Shown here in pieces: positions 35,682 to 51,281 of a DNA stretch of 64,000 nucleotides (its first letter is position 1; each line of letters starts with the position of its first letter). Below the pieces are notes generated by a model that saw only the letters and a list, made by a program, of their open reading frames with translations, was not told the DNA's origin and did not search any database. Location of the stretch: assembly GCA_035235625.1 (NCBI GenBank), contig CP141143.1, positions 3,888,501 through 3,952,500 of the forward strand, given 5' to 3'. A program made the translations under genes and the position numbers. Source of the DNA: Saururus chinensis. Taxonomy: Eukaryota; Streptophyta; Magnoliopsida; Piperales; Saururaceae.

Positions 35682-38600
35682 CTAGTTCTCGTGGCCTTCT
35701 TCTCTGGTTTCACCATCTGTAGAACAAGTGATTAGAAAAATGTTTCAGCCTAAAAATAGAAAAGTATATAACAAAATACTATTTACCAGTGAGATTGATG
35801 GCTACGTTTGCTAATGCATCAGCTTCAGAGTTAAATTCCTACAGTTAAATTATGAAAAAAAATTGTTAGCTTTGTCTGGAGAAATTTAGAGACATAATGT
35901 TATCAAAAGAAACATGAATCAAATGGAAAAAAAATCAAACTTTTCCTAACAAAAAAAGAAAATACATTCGACCTACATGAAAGAAATTAATTTATATTGC
36001 CATGAAAATTTGATCAATATACCTGGACAAACAATTATAATAATTATAGCAGAAACTAAAGAGATTCAGTAGGAAAAACGAAAATATGGAAAAGAGGATG
36101 AGTTTCTTTTGAAACGATTGAAAGTTATTCATTAATCCAAAAACCGTACTGGTCATACACCCAAAATCTGCCCCTAAAAGTTTGACATAACCCGAACGTT
36201 GATGTTTTGGACATAAATACCTTATCTGCAATTGGTGAATATGTTAAAGACAAATTGCTTTTGGCAGTTAAAATTGCATTGACTAAAAACTTCAATAGAA
36301 ATTTATAAGAAAAGGGGACGATGGTTTACTGAAATACTAAATCAAAACAACTTAAAGCAATATGGAAAAATCTAAATAAATACGTCATGGAAGTAAAATA
36401 AACTAGTTTTAGCTGGGTCGTGGTCAAACTGAATCATATTATAGCACATGGTTAAATGAACTGCTACTGAAACATTAAGTCAATAACATTATGGGTGTTG
36501 GATAAATTAATTTCTTCGTGAGGTCCAGAATTGGGTCCAAAGGGGCTAATTCAAATCTGCATGGTAGAAGGAATGAAGGAGGTGAGACAGAGGCAGGAGG
36601 TCCCAAATTGCACAATACCCAAACACAATCCAGCAAAAGAAGTTACATCTGCCTGTTATAAATCAACAGCAGGATAGAGAGATTGGAAAACAAATCTGAA
36701 GGGGCGCTGTGGATTGGTAATAAAAAATTGAAAATTTGCAATACAAAAAAATAAACAATGACTTCCACAATCTATGATTCATGCACTGCCACAAACAATT
36801 AAGAAGAGTGAAACTTACACAACCAATATAACTTTAATGGCGATATAATTAATGAATGTCAATGAAGGATGGGATCTCTTACCCTATCAAAATGATTAAT
36901 CTCAAATGAAAGAAACTGGTCTTTGAGCTTCTTGGCTTCCTTGCATAAGTCCACCATATTTTGGTTTCTGGTTCGCCATAATCCTTTCATCTATTTTGAC
37001 AGCACATACCATCAACCGCAGCAGAGGATCCATAAAAATGAAACAAACAATGAATATGATGTGCATACTTACTCTCGATCAAAGTTGTCAGCACTTTAAT
37101 CTACCAATTAGATAGTACTATTTCAAAAATTTAATACTGGCACTTGAAAATATATATAATCCTAAAACCAGGAAATTCTAACATAAATAAACCTTTTTTT
37201 TGGCACACGAGAATAAATAGACTTGTGGAAGCACTAGCTGCTATTGTCTAAAATCTACAAGAGAATTCTCTCTTCCAGATAGCGAGCTGGTAGCCCCAGA
37301 AAGCTGCTTGTGTATACCGACATGTCACACACTTTGATCACCATATACCCTCTAACAACTCTGATTGAGCATATAAACATTTTCGCTCCTTAATGCCGTA
37401 TGTCCATACACAAACATTGTGCCATATATATATTTTAGAACTATCAGTAGCACCAATTCAGGTTACACATACAAATGATGAAACGCATTTAAGCCAAGCT
37501 ACCTTGTGTGACAATTCCTATTTTTTTTTCACACGATATGTCTTTAAATAGATATAAAATCACGTTCTCTTTTTGACATACATAGGGAGCTAGAAACTTT
37601 AGAAGCAGGTTCCACTGCTTCCCAAAAGGCAATAACATATGTAGTAAAAGGAAGTCAATCTCGTTCATAGGAACCTAGGGAATTCAGCAATACTTAAGAC
37701 TTGCATATTTGGAAATTATAAAGTCAATATTAACAAAACCACATGAAGTAAAAGGAAGTCAACTATCCACCTGCATACAAACTAGCTTGGAGTCACCTTG
37801 CACATGAATTTTCTTAAAGCCATTCTTAAGAGCACATTTCAGTCCCAAAATCAGAGCTCGATATTCAGCAACATTATTGGTGGCAAGTCCCAGGCCTTCA
37901 CATAGCTTCCACACCTTCACACACACAAAAGAGAAAAGCGTCATGGGCTATGGTTCATCTATAAATAATTTTGTACTGCTATTAGTCAAATTAGGGGCTG
38001 ATGCTCTGACAATCTGGTGAATTAGCATGTAAATGTGCGGAATAAAAAAACCAGTAATAGAAAAGCTGCAAAAGCATGTACTGATTCATACTTGACTTCC
38101 ATCTTCCGAACACAGTATTGCTCCAGCACCAGCCCTCCCAGGATTTCCTTTTGAAGCACCATCGAACTTAAGAACACAAGATAGCTGTTGTTTGGATATT
38201 GCATCCAAAAGGCAGAAAAGAAACACCGTGAGATCAATAACATAGATTTTCTAATGTTTATTAGTCTTAATTCAGAGTATTTCGAAAGCAATATGTCATG
38301 AAATTTGGATCAGAATATTTCAAAAGCAATAATCATATATACCCCTATCCAAATGCCCATATGATCCGATTGTACTTTGTCATTCACTTTACTTATGCAA
38401 CCTCTTCTACTAAATATGGATCGTCTATTTTACGAAGCAACAGACTATTAAGATAAAAGAAACAGCCAAAGGATATTCTGAATGCATTATGAGGCAAATC
38501 AGAAGGTCATAGGAAATACTTCCTTATCAACTAAAAAAGGCATATGCAATAGTAAATAACTTTTGAAGCAAAATAAATTACATTACTCTTATCCAACTCC

Positions 38601-39646
38601 AGCATTACCGAAGAACTATTCATTCCTGGTGCCCTTTCAGATGCAATGCTAACGGAGGAAACAGGTCCATCTGGTTGCTGAAGCCACAAGGTAAAAAATA
38701 GCATTTATAAGAAATGATATTCTCTGAAAATAAGCGCTTTTGAAGAATAAGTAGCGACAGATATAGAAAATTTCACGGTTATCACAAGTATAGGCATCAT
38801 TAAACTTCCCTAAAGACGAAAAAAAACACGAGGAAATTTTGTATTCGTATAAAAAGGATTTAAAAACACATTTCCAAATAAGACATGGAGGAATTTAAGA
38901 GAACGCGATGAAGGAGGTGAGAATTATCCAAATAAACAAGGAAGCACCGGAAACAAGAGCCGGACAGATAATGGAAAATAGGCTAGAGATTCTCACCTGA
39001 AAAGGGCAAGGTAAAAGTTTGCCGAAGAGACTATCCTTTATATGTGCAGCATTAATCACATAGCTAGCATTCCTGAGACCGTGCGAAGAGAGATGTTCCA
39101 CTGCTTCTTCGTGCAATGAGTACCCCTTATACACACTAACAGGAGGATCGCATACCTATTAAAGACAAAACAAACAATATATACGCGACAAACCAAGCAT
39201 CTAACTGATAATAATGGTATATGCTATTGCTGAAGAGCTAAAAAGTTAAAAAAAGACACAAGATTGGCCAATGCGGGTGGAGTAATTACCGAGCTAATTT
39301 GAGCTTGACATTCCGTCAAACTCCTGAAAACGCCAACCAAGTCCCCTTTCCGGACGACATAGAACGCATTGTTCTCGTCGTTAACCGTTAGAGGAGGAGG
39401 AGAAGGCGGCGGCGGTGGAGCAGTGAGGTCCACCTTCGGGGACGTGCGACTACTGGGGGGCTTGCGGCGAGTTGAATAGCACTGGATAGGAAGTCTGGTC
39501 AGGGCGAGTTCGAGCTTAATCAGACGAATGCCAGAGTGCCAAATGCTTCTTCTGAGCGACGGATTGGAGCGCCCGAAGAGCGAACTCCTCATCACAAAGC
39601 GGCCAGTCTGCGAGAGCACAGCTGTCGTTGGAACACACACCACCAT
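35682..39646 (-). CDS. RNH1: RNase H1 with viroplasmin-type N-terminus, organellar (8 exons)
   Basis: Cuts RNA in RNA-DNA hybrids (R-loops). Exons, minus strand: 39290-39646, 38997-39155, 38582-38677, 38092-38184, 37771-37914, 36883-36990, 35787-35838, 35682-35716. All junctions are GT-AG with consistent phases; total 1044 bp, 347 residues. Residues 1-65 are Arg/Ser-rich without acidic patches and read QCYSTRR near the end, a mitochondrial or plastid presequence. A viroplasmin-like hybrid-binding domain follows (FYVVRKGDLVGVFRSLTECQ ... VYKGYSLHEEAVEHL). The RNase H domain keeps its four acidic residues: FDGASKGNPG, NNVAEYRAL, VQGDSKLV and NSEADALANVA. It belongs to the plant family of Arabidopsis RNH1A/B/C; the presequence favours an organellar member. 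It is divergent with the EMB506-type gene 515 bp away. Confidence 0.94.
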
Positions 39647-40161
39647 GCAGTTGGGCTTGGCCCGACTGCGTTCTTCTTCCTCTTTTTCTTCTTACTGCTA
39701 CTAAATTAGCCGAAACAATCGCAAGCTTCGATTTGGCTGCTCTGCTCCACGGGCCCGTCCGTGCCGGAGCAGGACGACAAAACCAGACCAAGAGGGGAAA
39801 TGGGAATGGCCGATGGAAGGGAAGGCTATTCCATGGGCTATATGGGCACCCGATATTTGACGCTTCGTTATGCTTCAGAATAGGAGCCCGTGGGCTATAA
39901 ACCAACTGGGAAATGATGGGTCGTCACCGGTGGGAAGAGTCGCAGATCTTCAAAATAAAAGCACACAGGCCATTTATCTTCACTTGTTGGGCTTGGTCAA
40001 ATCCGAAAGATGGCCCACCAGAGCAGAAAATTTTCGTGACAAAATTAAGGGGCGAAAGTGTAAATTACCCCAAAAAATAGAGAAGAAAGTTTACGGTTTC
40101 TACTTCTTCTCTCAGGTTTCAGGCCCTGCCTGCGGCTGCGGATGCGGATTGAGAAGAGAAG
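39647..40161. promoter_or_regulatory. Shared promoter between RNH1 and EMB506
   Basis: Only 515 bp separate the start codons of two divergently oriented, organelle-targeted genes, so this interval must hold both 5' UTRs and both promoters. It is GC-balanced to GC-rich, unlike the AT-rich intergenic DNA elsewhere. GGCCCA / TGGGCC-type motifs occur several times (for example TTGGGCTTGGCCCGACTG, CACGGGCCCGTCC, TTGGGCTTGG); such TGGGCC/T elements are known in plant promoters of housekeeping genes. Open frames here overlap on both strands and are probably not genes. Confidence 0.7.
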
Positions 40162-43100
40162 ATGACAGGAGCTTCCCCTGTTGCTTGCCATATATCCCGG
40201 CGTATTCTCTCTTTGTTTGCTTCTGAAACCTCTCACAACATTGTGCAGCAACCTCTGGGTGGACCTGGGCCCATTTCCCGGGTCAGTTTTCCCATTGTTC
40301 TTCCAGTCTCTGTCAAGCTCCAGAATTCAGTGACCAAGTTTGCCTCCAAATGGGTTTCTGCGCAAACCCGTGAAGCCGTTTGGGAGGATCCGGACGACGG
40401 GAGCGGAAGCGACTACGAAGATGATGACGATGGTGAGAACGAGCTTGAGTGGAGCTCGGAAAGTAATAGTGGAGGAGAAAGTGACTCGGGGTTTACTTCT
40501 TCTCGTGAAGCGAGAAGCTTAGATACCCATTACCCTGAATTCATTGAAGGTTATTAACTCTCCTTTCCAATATTTGGCTTGAGAAGTAAGAACCACCGGG
40601 GAATTTATTTCCTTATTTGATTGGTGACATTATTGGGTACTTACAGCACAGAAAAGTAGGGCGCTTGAGCTTTTAGTTACCGTATGATATGAAGATATAG
40701 GGTATTTGATGTGTTTGTGACTGCAGTTTGCGAAAAATTAGTAGCTTATTAGGTGACTAGATTCAGAAAATAACGAAGATCAGCTATCTCGAACTATGGG
40801 GAAATCCAAGATATGCAATCGTTATTTGTATTTAACCAAGTTACATGTCGGCAAACTTGCCAAATGAGAGACAGAATAGGTAATGATCAGGATCATCAAA
40901 TTAGGTTGTAATAAGAACGAGGAGCAGAAAATTTTTGGTAAAGATGGAAAGATTAGAGAGATTTGGAAAGAATAATTCTAGAAGTTGTTCTATGAAAATA
41001 TTGGGAATAACCAAACTGTTAGTTCCGCAGCAAGATGGTAGATAGTAATAATCATGTGGAAACTAGTGATATTACTTATTAACATATCAGATTTACATAA
41101 AGGGAAAAATCTTTAAAAAAGATGAAAAAGAAAAGCAGTAGTTGACAAGTTTCTGAAGGTATTCCTATTGGAATATGTGCTTTAGTGTTGCTACTAAGTT
41201 ATTTAATAATATTCTGAAGTCAAAGAAAAAGCATAACGAATGGAGGAGTGTGGTGGTACTTCGGATTAAATATATAGGTGATATGCATAGTTGCAATAAT
41301 TGCAGGGAGATCAAACTAAACTCATAAGATAGAACCATGGGAAAATTATAAAAGTAAATTAAGAGTAGCGGCTAGACTAACTGAAAACGAATTTGGCTTC
41401 AAGCCTGAAAGATCTACAGCTGAAGCTGTATAATTACGTGTGCCAAAAAACATTTATGTAGTTTAGGGAGTAAAAAGAGAATCTTTAAATGTTTTTTATT
41501 TATTTGAAGAAAGCATATGATAGGTAACTGTTATACCCTTAGGCGCTGGATAGGTGAAGGGACAGAGATTGTCCCCGTAACAGTAACCAAGGGTTATTAT
41601 TTGGAAGTTTCTAGAAAGGAAAGTAATACAACGGTTTATCTGGATTTTATTGACATGTATGAAGGTTTTATGACTAGTTTAAGGACTATTGGTGGGGAGA
41701 CTTAAGAATTTCCGGTAACAATCAGTTTTGATCAAGGATCGGCTGTATGCCCGTCTCTCTGCATTAGTAATGGATCAACAAACAAGTCATATTTCTGGAA
41801 CATTGTATTGGTGATATATCGAAATTGGTTGTACGACCAATAAAAGATTGGTGTAAGAGAAAATCCAGCCTTAGTCGGGCTGGCAGGATCTTACCCTGTT
41901 GTTGGAGAGGTCTCATGGCCAGTTCCCGTTGGCATACAATGTGTGTGAATCTTACCTATCAAAAAAAAGATACGGTGTATTATTTTATCGATTGAGATAT
42001 TTAGGTTTTATAATCAATGCCAAAGGATAAATAGATGAAGATGTTGCTCATAAGATTAGGGCTGGGTGGTTGAAATGGAGAGCACTTCAGGGGTATCCTG
42101 TGATAAGCGCACACCTAGTATATTATAAGTTAAAACTTATAGGACAATAATGAGATATGCAAGATTACATCAAGTTGAACGCTAGGCAACAATGAAAAAT
42201 TATATACATAAACCAGTAATAAATTTACATAAATAAGATGTGTGTCTCAGTGATGGGAATGCTAAAATAAATGAGCAGGAAAACTATTAGGGATAATTTT
42301 AGAAATGATCATATAGTGGGGAACTTAGGAGTAGTCCCAACTTGTTCTAATTTGAGAGAAAACCATTTGAGATGGCTCAGATGTTCATAGGAGACCATAA
42401 ACAGCTCCGGCAAAGAGAGGATCAATGGCTTATAGAACCGTAGAAGAAAAAGGGAATGACCCAAGATGACTTGGAATGGATTACCAAGAAAAGATATGGC
42501 TATGTATGTCTTAGATGAATAATAGGGCAGAATGTCAGAGTAGTAGTATTCATGTTGAACAAACGGATGATGATGATAAATATGTCATTTTTCAAAAACA
42601 GGATGTAGTTAGAATTACAAGTGTTCTGGTTTATTGCATTCTTGTATGTATTTTGTTCAAATAGGAACATGTGTAACAAATTTGTAGAGAAATTTTGGTG
42701 TAATGAAGAATATGAAGCATCTGTTACATCTTGATGTCTTCTATAGTTGGGGATCTGTGTTCGTTCTTTTCTTCATTTACTGTGTCATGCTAGCCAATAC
42801 AGATTCTCACACTGTTATTATAATCACCTGTACATGCTCTTCAATGGATTCTGTTTGTGTGAAGCAATTGTTGAAGTAAATTTGATGTTTAGTGTTGGTT
42901 ATGGTGGAGGGATCCATGTGGCATAATCTGTGGCTCTATATAACTGCAGTAAGTTTTTGTTGTCCTTGATTTTTTTGCAAGCAAATAGGAGAAATCACTT
43001 TATAAACAAATTTTAACTAATTTGTGAATGTATGGACTTACATTGTAATTTTTTTGAATCATGGTATAAAACCATCTTGAAACACCAGGAAGTCAAAAAA

Positions 43101-45455
43101 GCACAATTTATTGAACCCATTTTGAATCCAATACCTTTGTTGGATTCTCTTCATATACCAACGGGTCAAGTATCTAGTAAATGCATCTTAAAGAATCTAT
43201 TTGATTTTTTATTATTTTAAAAATAATAAAATAATTATGCCAACCCCAAATTGTTAGGAAAAGGCACTACTTGATTATGATTATGAAATTTCTCATGCAT
43301 CTGGTAATTATTTTATACAAAATATTCTGTTAATGATTATCTGACACATGACTAACTTTCCCCCTATTCTTGCAGAAGTTGAGCTTGTGTTGGATCCAGA
43401 AGAAAAGGTTATCTTACAACAAAATGAGTCACCAGATCTCAGCAAAATATCAACCGTTAGGTTCCTTGTCTTTTATTGCATAACAAAGAAGTATTAGCTA
43501 AGCCTTTACTGATTTTGCAGTGGGCCATAGGTTTTTTTTTCCTGGGTCGCAGTAGGCCATAGATTAACTTGTGTAATTTTCGTCAAGATCAAATTCTGAC
43601 ATATAGAGCTCTTTCCTGATACAGAGGAAATGGTCACCATTTCATACTCTTGCATTATCAGGGCAGATCCCCTTTATGGACATGTTAGTGGAACATGGAG
43701 TTGATATAAATGATGTTGACAAAGTAGGTTATCTCCTTTTTCATTCTGGAATATTTACATCCTTATGCATTTGATATTTTCCTGAAACAGTAGAATTTGA
43801 GTAGGGTTGATAACACAGGATGGTTACACTGCTCTGCACAAGGCTGTGATGGGCAAAAAGGAAGCTGTTATCAGCCACCTCTTGAGGAAAGGTGCAAATC
43901 CTCATGCTCGAGATTATGTGAGGAAGACTCCTGCATTCTGGTGTTCATCTTTTAATCTGTTTGTTTAATTTTTACTTTTTATTGGAAGGCCTACATATAC
44001 AGGTATTCACTTGGAGAAAATTATGGCATTAGTGATAAGGAGTAATTGATTTTTTTTATCTTTCTGCTAGAATGGTGTGACACCACTACATTATGCTGTG
44101 CAAGTAGGAGCTATTCAAACAGTGAAGTTACTGATTAAATATGGAGTTGACGTAAATGTTGCAGATGATGTGAGTAGTTATCAGATGATTAGATCTTGTA
44201 ATAATGGTTGAATAATAGTAAGAATCTAACAGGTTCATAAACTTAGTGTTTTCTGTTGTTTGCTGTAGGAGGGATGGACCCCACTGCATGTGGCAATGCA
44301 AAGCAGGTCTAGAGATATTGCTAAAGTTTTGTTGGTCAATGGTGCAGACAGGACAAGAAGAAACAAGGTAATGGTCAATTTGATTCTGTTACAAGTTCTG
44401 CTCTGAATGGATCATGCCCTGGCTTCAAGTGTGCGTTTTCAAGATGTTACCTACCTAATCAACCTTTCATCTCAACTATTCTGTGTTGTGTGTTTCATTA
44501 TTCTCAATGTTTTCTTCCATTGCGACCCCATCTTGGACATTTTTAGTTCATTATACTGCCTGCGAGTGTCTATTCCTAAGTTTGTTCTACTAATTCATTC
44601 CTGATTATGTCCATAAAATATTCATATACTCCTTCGGATCCACATCTTAGCCACATTCAGTTTGTCAGTGCAGTCATGCACGGCCCAGCTGAGTGCACAA
44701 AAAAAGCACAGCCCACTGGGCAACTTATGCAGCCATGTTCTCGAGCTTCCTCTGCAATTTTTCCCTTCCTTTTTGATGAAATAATTGCTGAAACTCCTTG
44801 AGTTGCTGATTGATGTCTCCTTGATCTCTCTTATAACATTTCATAATCATAACATAATCATAATCAAGTAGCGTTTTTTTTAACAATCTAGGGTTGGCGA
44901 CAAGGATCTTACACCTCCATTCCAGCCTATTTTGTGCCAACTTTTTTTTGTAAGAGATAGCAAAGTCATATCCTTTCTTATTAATTTCGTCCAAGTTTTT
45001 TTGGGTCTCCCTTTCCCACTTTTGGTATCATTTGCATACAACCCTTTTAACCTTTTTATTGGGGCATCCATTAGTCTTTTCTGTACATTTGGAGTCAAAT
45101 AATTTTCTATTTAACAACTCAGTGTATGTTCTCTAGGTCCCTTTTTTTTAAGCTTGATCTAACCTAATTTTGTGAAACATGTATGTGTCAATTATGTATA
45201 AATTCAGAATTTTACAGTTGAAAATATAACCACAGAGTTGGCTGTTGAATAACTTGTTTTTTGCCCATCAGGAAAATACAGTGGGGTGTAGTTGTATTCT
45301 GCTTAATCAAAAGAGATTTATTGCATTTTCCTTTTCTTGGTGTCTTTCAGGTTGGCAAAACGCCTCTGGACCTGAGCTTATGTTTTGGTAAAGATTTCAA
45401 GTCATATGAGCTTGCTAAGCTTGTTAAATTAGTTCCTGAAAATAGGGAGCTTTGA
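40162..45455 (+). CDS. EMB506: EMB506-type chloroplast ankyrin-repeat protein (7 exons)
   Basis: A plastid ankyrin protein; in Arabidopsis EMB506 is essential for embryo development and pairs with the ankyrin protein AKRP. Exons: 40162-40549, 43376-43455, 43625-43723, 43819-43917, 44071-44169, 44269-44367, 45351-45455; GT-AG junctions, phases agree, 969 bp, 322 residues (Arabidopsis protein about 315). Exon 1 holds a Ser/Arg-rich presequence and a strongly acidic linker ([14 protein letters not shown]). Exons 3-6 are each exactly 99 bp and each encode one 33-residue ankyrin repeat. Diagnostic strings are [49 protein letters not shown] and [19 protein letters not shown]. Intron 1 (2826 bp) contains a LINE with a SINE in it; intron 6 contains a LINE piece. 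Confidence 0.95.
40780..42590 (+). mobile_element. Decayed RTE-clade LINE in EMB506 intron 1
   Basis: Reverse-transcriptase blocks of an RTE LINE can be read on the plus strand across several frames: [12 protein letters not shown] near 40940, [20 protein letters not shown] near 41365, LKKAYDR near 41503, [15 protein letters not shown] near 41655, [11 protein letters not shown] near 41730, and [21 protein letters not shown] near 42000. A C-terminal REN(H)LRW block near 42357 and a (GAT)n tail at about 42567 follow. Frames change and stops are frequent, so it is dead. The endonuclease domain is missing, as expected for a 5'-truncated copy. A SINE interrupts it at 41850-41968. It has the same orientation as the host gene. 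Confidence 0.85.
41850..41968 (+). mobile_element. tRNA-type SINE nested in the LINE
   Basis: Carries CCAGCCTTAGTCGGG, TTGGAGAGGTCTCATGGCCA, GTTGGCATACAATGTGTG and ends TCTTACCTATCAAAAAAAA. All landmarks match the reverse complement of 22549-22680. LINE coding similarity is visible on both sides, so the SINE inserted into the LINE. Confidence 0.78.
43215..43292 (+). mobile_element. RTE LINE 3' tail in EMB506 intron 1
   Basis: GCCAACCCCAAATTGTTAGG followed by AAAAGGCACTACTTGATTATGATTATGA is the standard 3' end of plant RTE LINEs (positions 43239-43288). The same tail, in the opposite orientation, ends the fragment at 44785-45100. It lies about 85 bp before exon 2. Confidence 0.75.
44785..45100 (-). 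mobile_element. RTE LINE C-terminal fragment in EMB506 intron 6
   Basis: On the minus strand the terminal part of an RTE polyprotein is readable: [27 protein letters not shown], then in another frame [20 protein letters not shown], then a (TTATGA)n-like tail. The KGRPKKTW block followed by NRLEWR is typical. 5' truncated and frameshifted. Confidence 0.82.
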
Positions 45456-49293
<3,838 letters not shown>

Positions 49294-49583
49294 CAGGGTA
49301 GTATTACAGTTTTCACTTTAAAAAATGAATTGGCAGAAGCATCAAAAGACGTGGAATGTATCTATATATATATCCAATTAAATCTAAAAGAGGTTTTATC
49401 TTCTTTCCAAGTGACTATCACGGTATGAACTACTGTATTCTGGCAAAAGAAAGAAAGAAAAGATCATTATGGTTGTATTCGTATGTATATCCAAATCACC
49501 AGCATCCAGTTACACAGCTAGCATTCAGACGCCCCACTCCTCCATCTCAAGCACACATCTTCCCGCTGGCTAATTATTTTACC

Positions 49584-49592
49584 ATATTTAAG
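49584..49592 (+). promoter_or_regulatory. Possible TATA box of CYCD1
   Basis: ATATTTAAG about 90-95 bp before the cyclin start codon is a plausible TATA box. No other core element is clear. Confidence 0.4.
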
Positions 49593-49680
49593 CGGAGAGA
49601 ATATCAGATATCCCAAACCATTTACTGGTGGGTGCTGGTTCGAGATGGGGAGACGATGAGAGGATTCGACCAAAGCGGCC

Positions 49681-51281
49681 ATGTCTCTTCCCTGTCAGGA
49701 CTGCATCTCCAACCTTCTCTGCGGCGAGGACTCGACCGGGCTCCTCGCCGAAGAGGAGCCGGAGGAGTACTATCCGGGGGATATTGTCTTGGCAGCCGAC
49801 GTCGAGGAGCTAATGGAGGAGCTCGTGGCGGAGGAGAGGGACTACTGCCCGGCGTCCGACTACCCGAGTAGATTCAGCTCGAGGCTGCTCGACGCCTCCG
49901 CTAGAGAAGGCGCCATCGCCTGGATTCTCAAGGTAAACGCCGTTTGCTTTGACGTCCACCCCACCCTGATTAACACGAATATTCCAACTGTCGTCAGCCA
50001 ACTTTAAACTTTTCCATATAAATGGAAAAGCGGAACTGGTTCATTATCGTGGTTCTGATGTTTCACTCTCAGGTGCATGCCTACTACCATTTCCAACCTT
50101 TGACGGCGTATCTCTCCGTCAACTACATGGATCGCTTCCTGGCTTCTCATTGTCTGCCGGTATGGTTTTTGGCTTAAGTACCTCTTGTTTTTGTGTACAC
50201 CAATATAGGTTTTAGATGCTGAACAGGTTTCTTTCTACTCCAACTTCCGCCTTAATCAATTGTCGTTACAGCAAGCCAACAACGGGTGGCCTTTGCAACT
50301 CCTGAGTGTTGCTTCCTTGTCTTTGGCGGCCAAAATGGAGGAGAAACTCGTCCCATCTCTTCTAGATCTCCAGGTATTGATCAGATGAAAATCTCTTTAG
50401 CACCAATTATTTCCTAGTAAATGATTTACTCCGTTAACGATAATACTGTAGTCCGCATTTTATACGATGCTGGTTCATGTAAGGAAGGTTCTAGTTTGTT
50501 CAGGCAGAGGGCGCTCGATTCATCTTTGAACCCAGAACGATTCGTAGGATGGAGCTTCTAGTCCTCAATGCGCTGAATTGGAGGCTCCGGTCTGTAACTC
50601 CCTTTGATTTTATTGATTTCTTCGCATTTAAGATCGACCCAAGCGGAGCCTGTGCTGGGTTTTTGGTTTCACGTGCCACTCAGATTATCCTCGCCACCAT
50701 CCATGGTAATTCTACCCTAGCATTCGTTTACTGTTTTGTTTTTTTCCTTTTCTCCCTGAGAGTTGCACGTTTTCATAGACATGTGTATAAACCACACTTT
50801 CTCTGAAACTGTCTAACAGAGACTAAGTTCTTGGATCACTGGCCGTCCTCAGTTGCTGCGGCCGCCATTATCTGCGCTGCAGATTCGTTGCCGAATCTCC
50901 CTCTGCTCTATCCTGGAGATGCCGTATCGTGGTGCGTTGGATTGAACAGGGTAAGGGAACCTGATACCGTACAAATTCTACAAGTGACATGATTGGCCAA
51001 CTGATTTTTCTTTAAATTTTATTTTTTTACAGGAGAAGATTGTGAGTTGCCATGAATTACTGCAACAAGTTGTGCTTAGTAACAGTAACGAAAAAAATAA
51101 TAAACTTAATAAGATTCCAAAGGTTGTACCCCAGCTCAGAGTAAGGACTCGGACCGAATTGGGATCTGGTGATTCCTCTACCTCTTCTGGTTCCACTTCG
51201 CAGAAGAAGAGGAAACTGAACAGTTTATTATGGGTGTATGATGATATTGGTAGTCGTGAGGACTCTGGGGATGGTCATTAA
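49681..51281 (+). CDS. CYCD1: D-type cyclin, CYCD1 class; exon 2 one base short
   Basis: Regulatory partner of CDKA at G1/S. Exons: 49681-49932, 50074-50159, 50272-50373, 50504-50705, 50820-50950, 51033-51281. LLCGE at residues 12-16 is the LxCxE retinoblastoma-binding motif. The cyclin box runs from SRLLDASAREGAIAWIL through NYMDRFL, SLAAKMEEKLVPSLLD and RRMELLVLNALNWRLRSVTP; the tail SGSTSQKKRKLNSLLWVYDD is CYCD1-like. Every exon fits the family phase except exon 2, which is 86 bp where 87 is expected. After FQP the sequence CCTTGACG should by homology read CCTTTGACG; as given, it makes TGA in frame at about 50101. Either a single-base sequence error or a real one-base loss truncating the protein. 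With the base restored by family expectation the length would be 340 residues, normal for CYCD1. Confidence 0.9.

Noticed and set aside
39628-40226. Open frames between RNH1 and EMB506 as extra genes
   Set aside because: They overlap each other on both strands, have no family resemblance and occupy the shared promoter and 5' UTRs.
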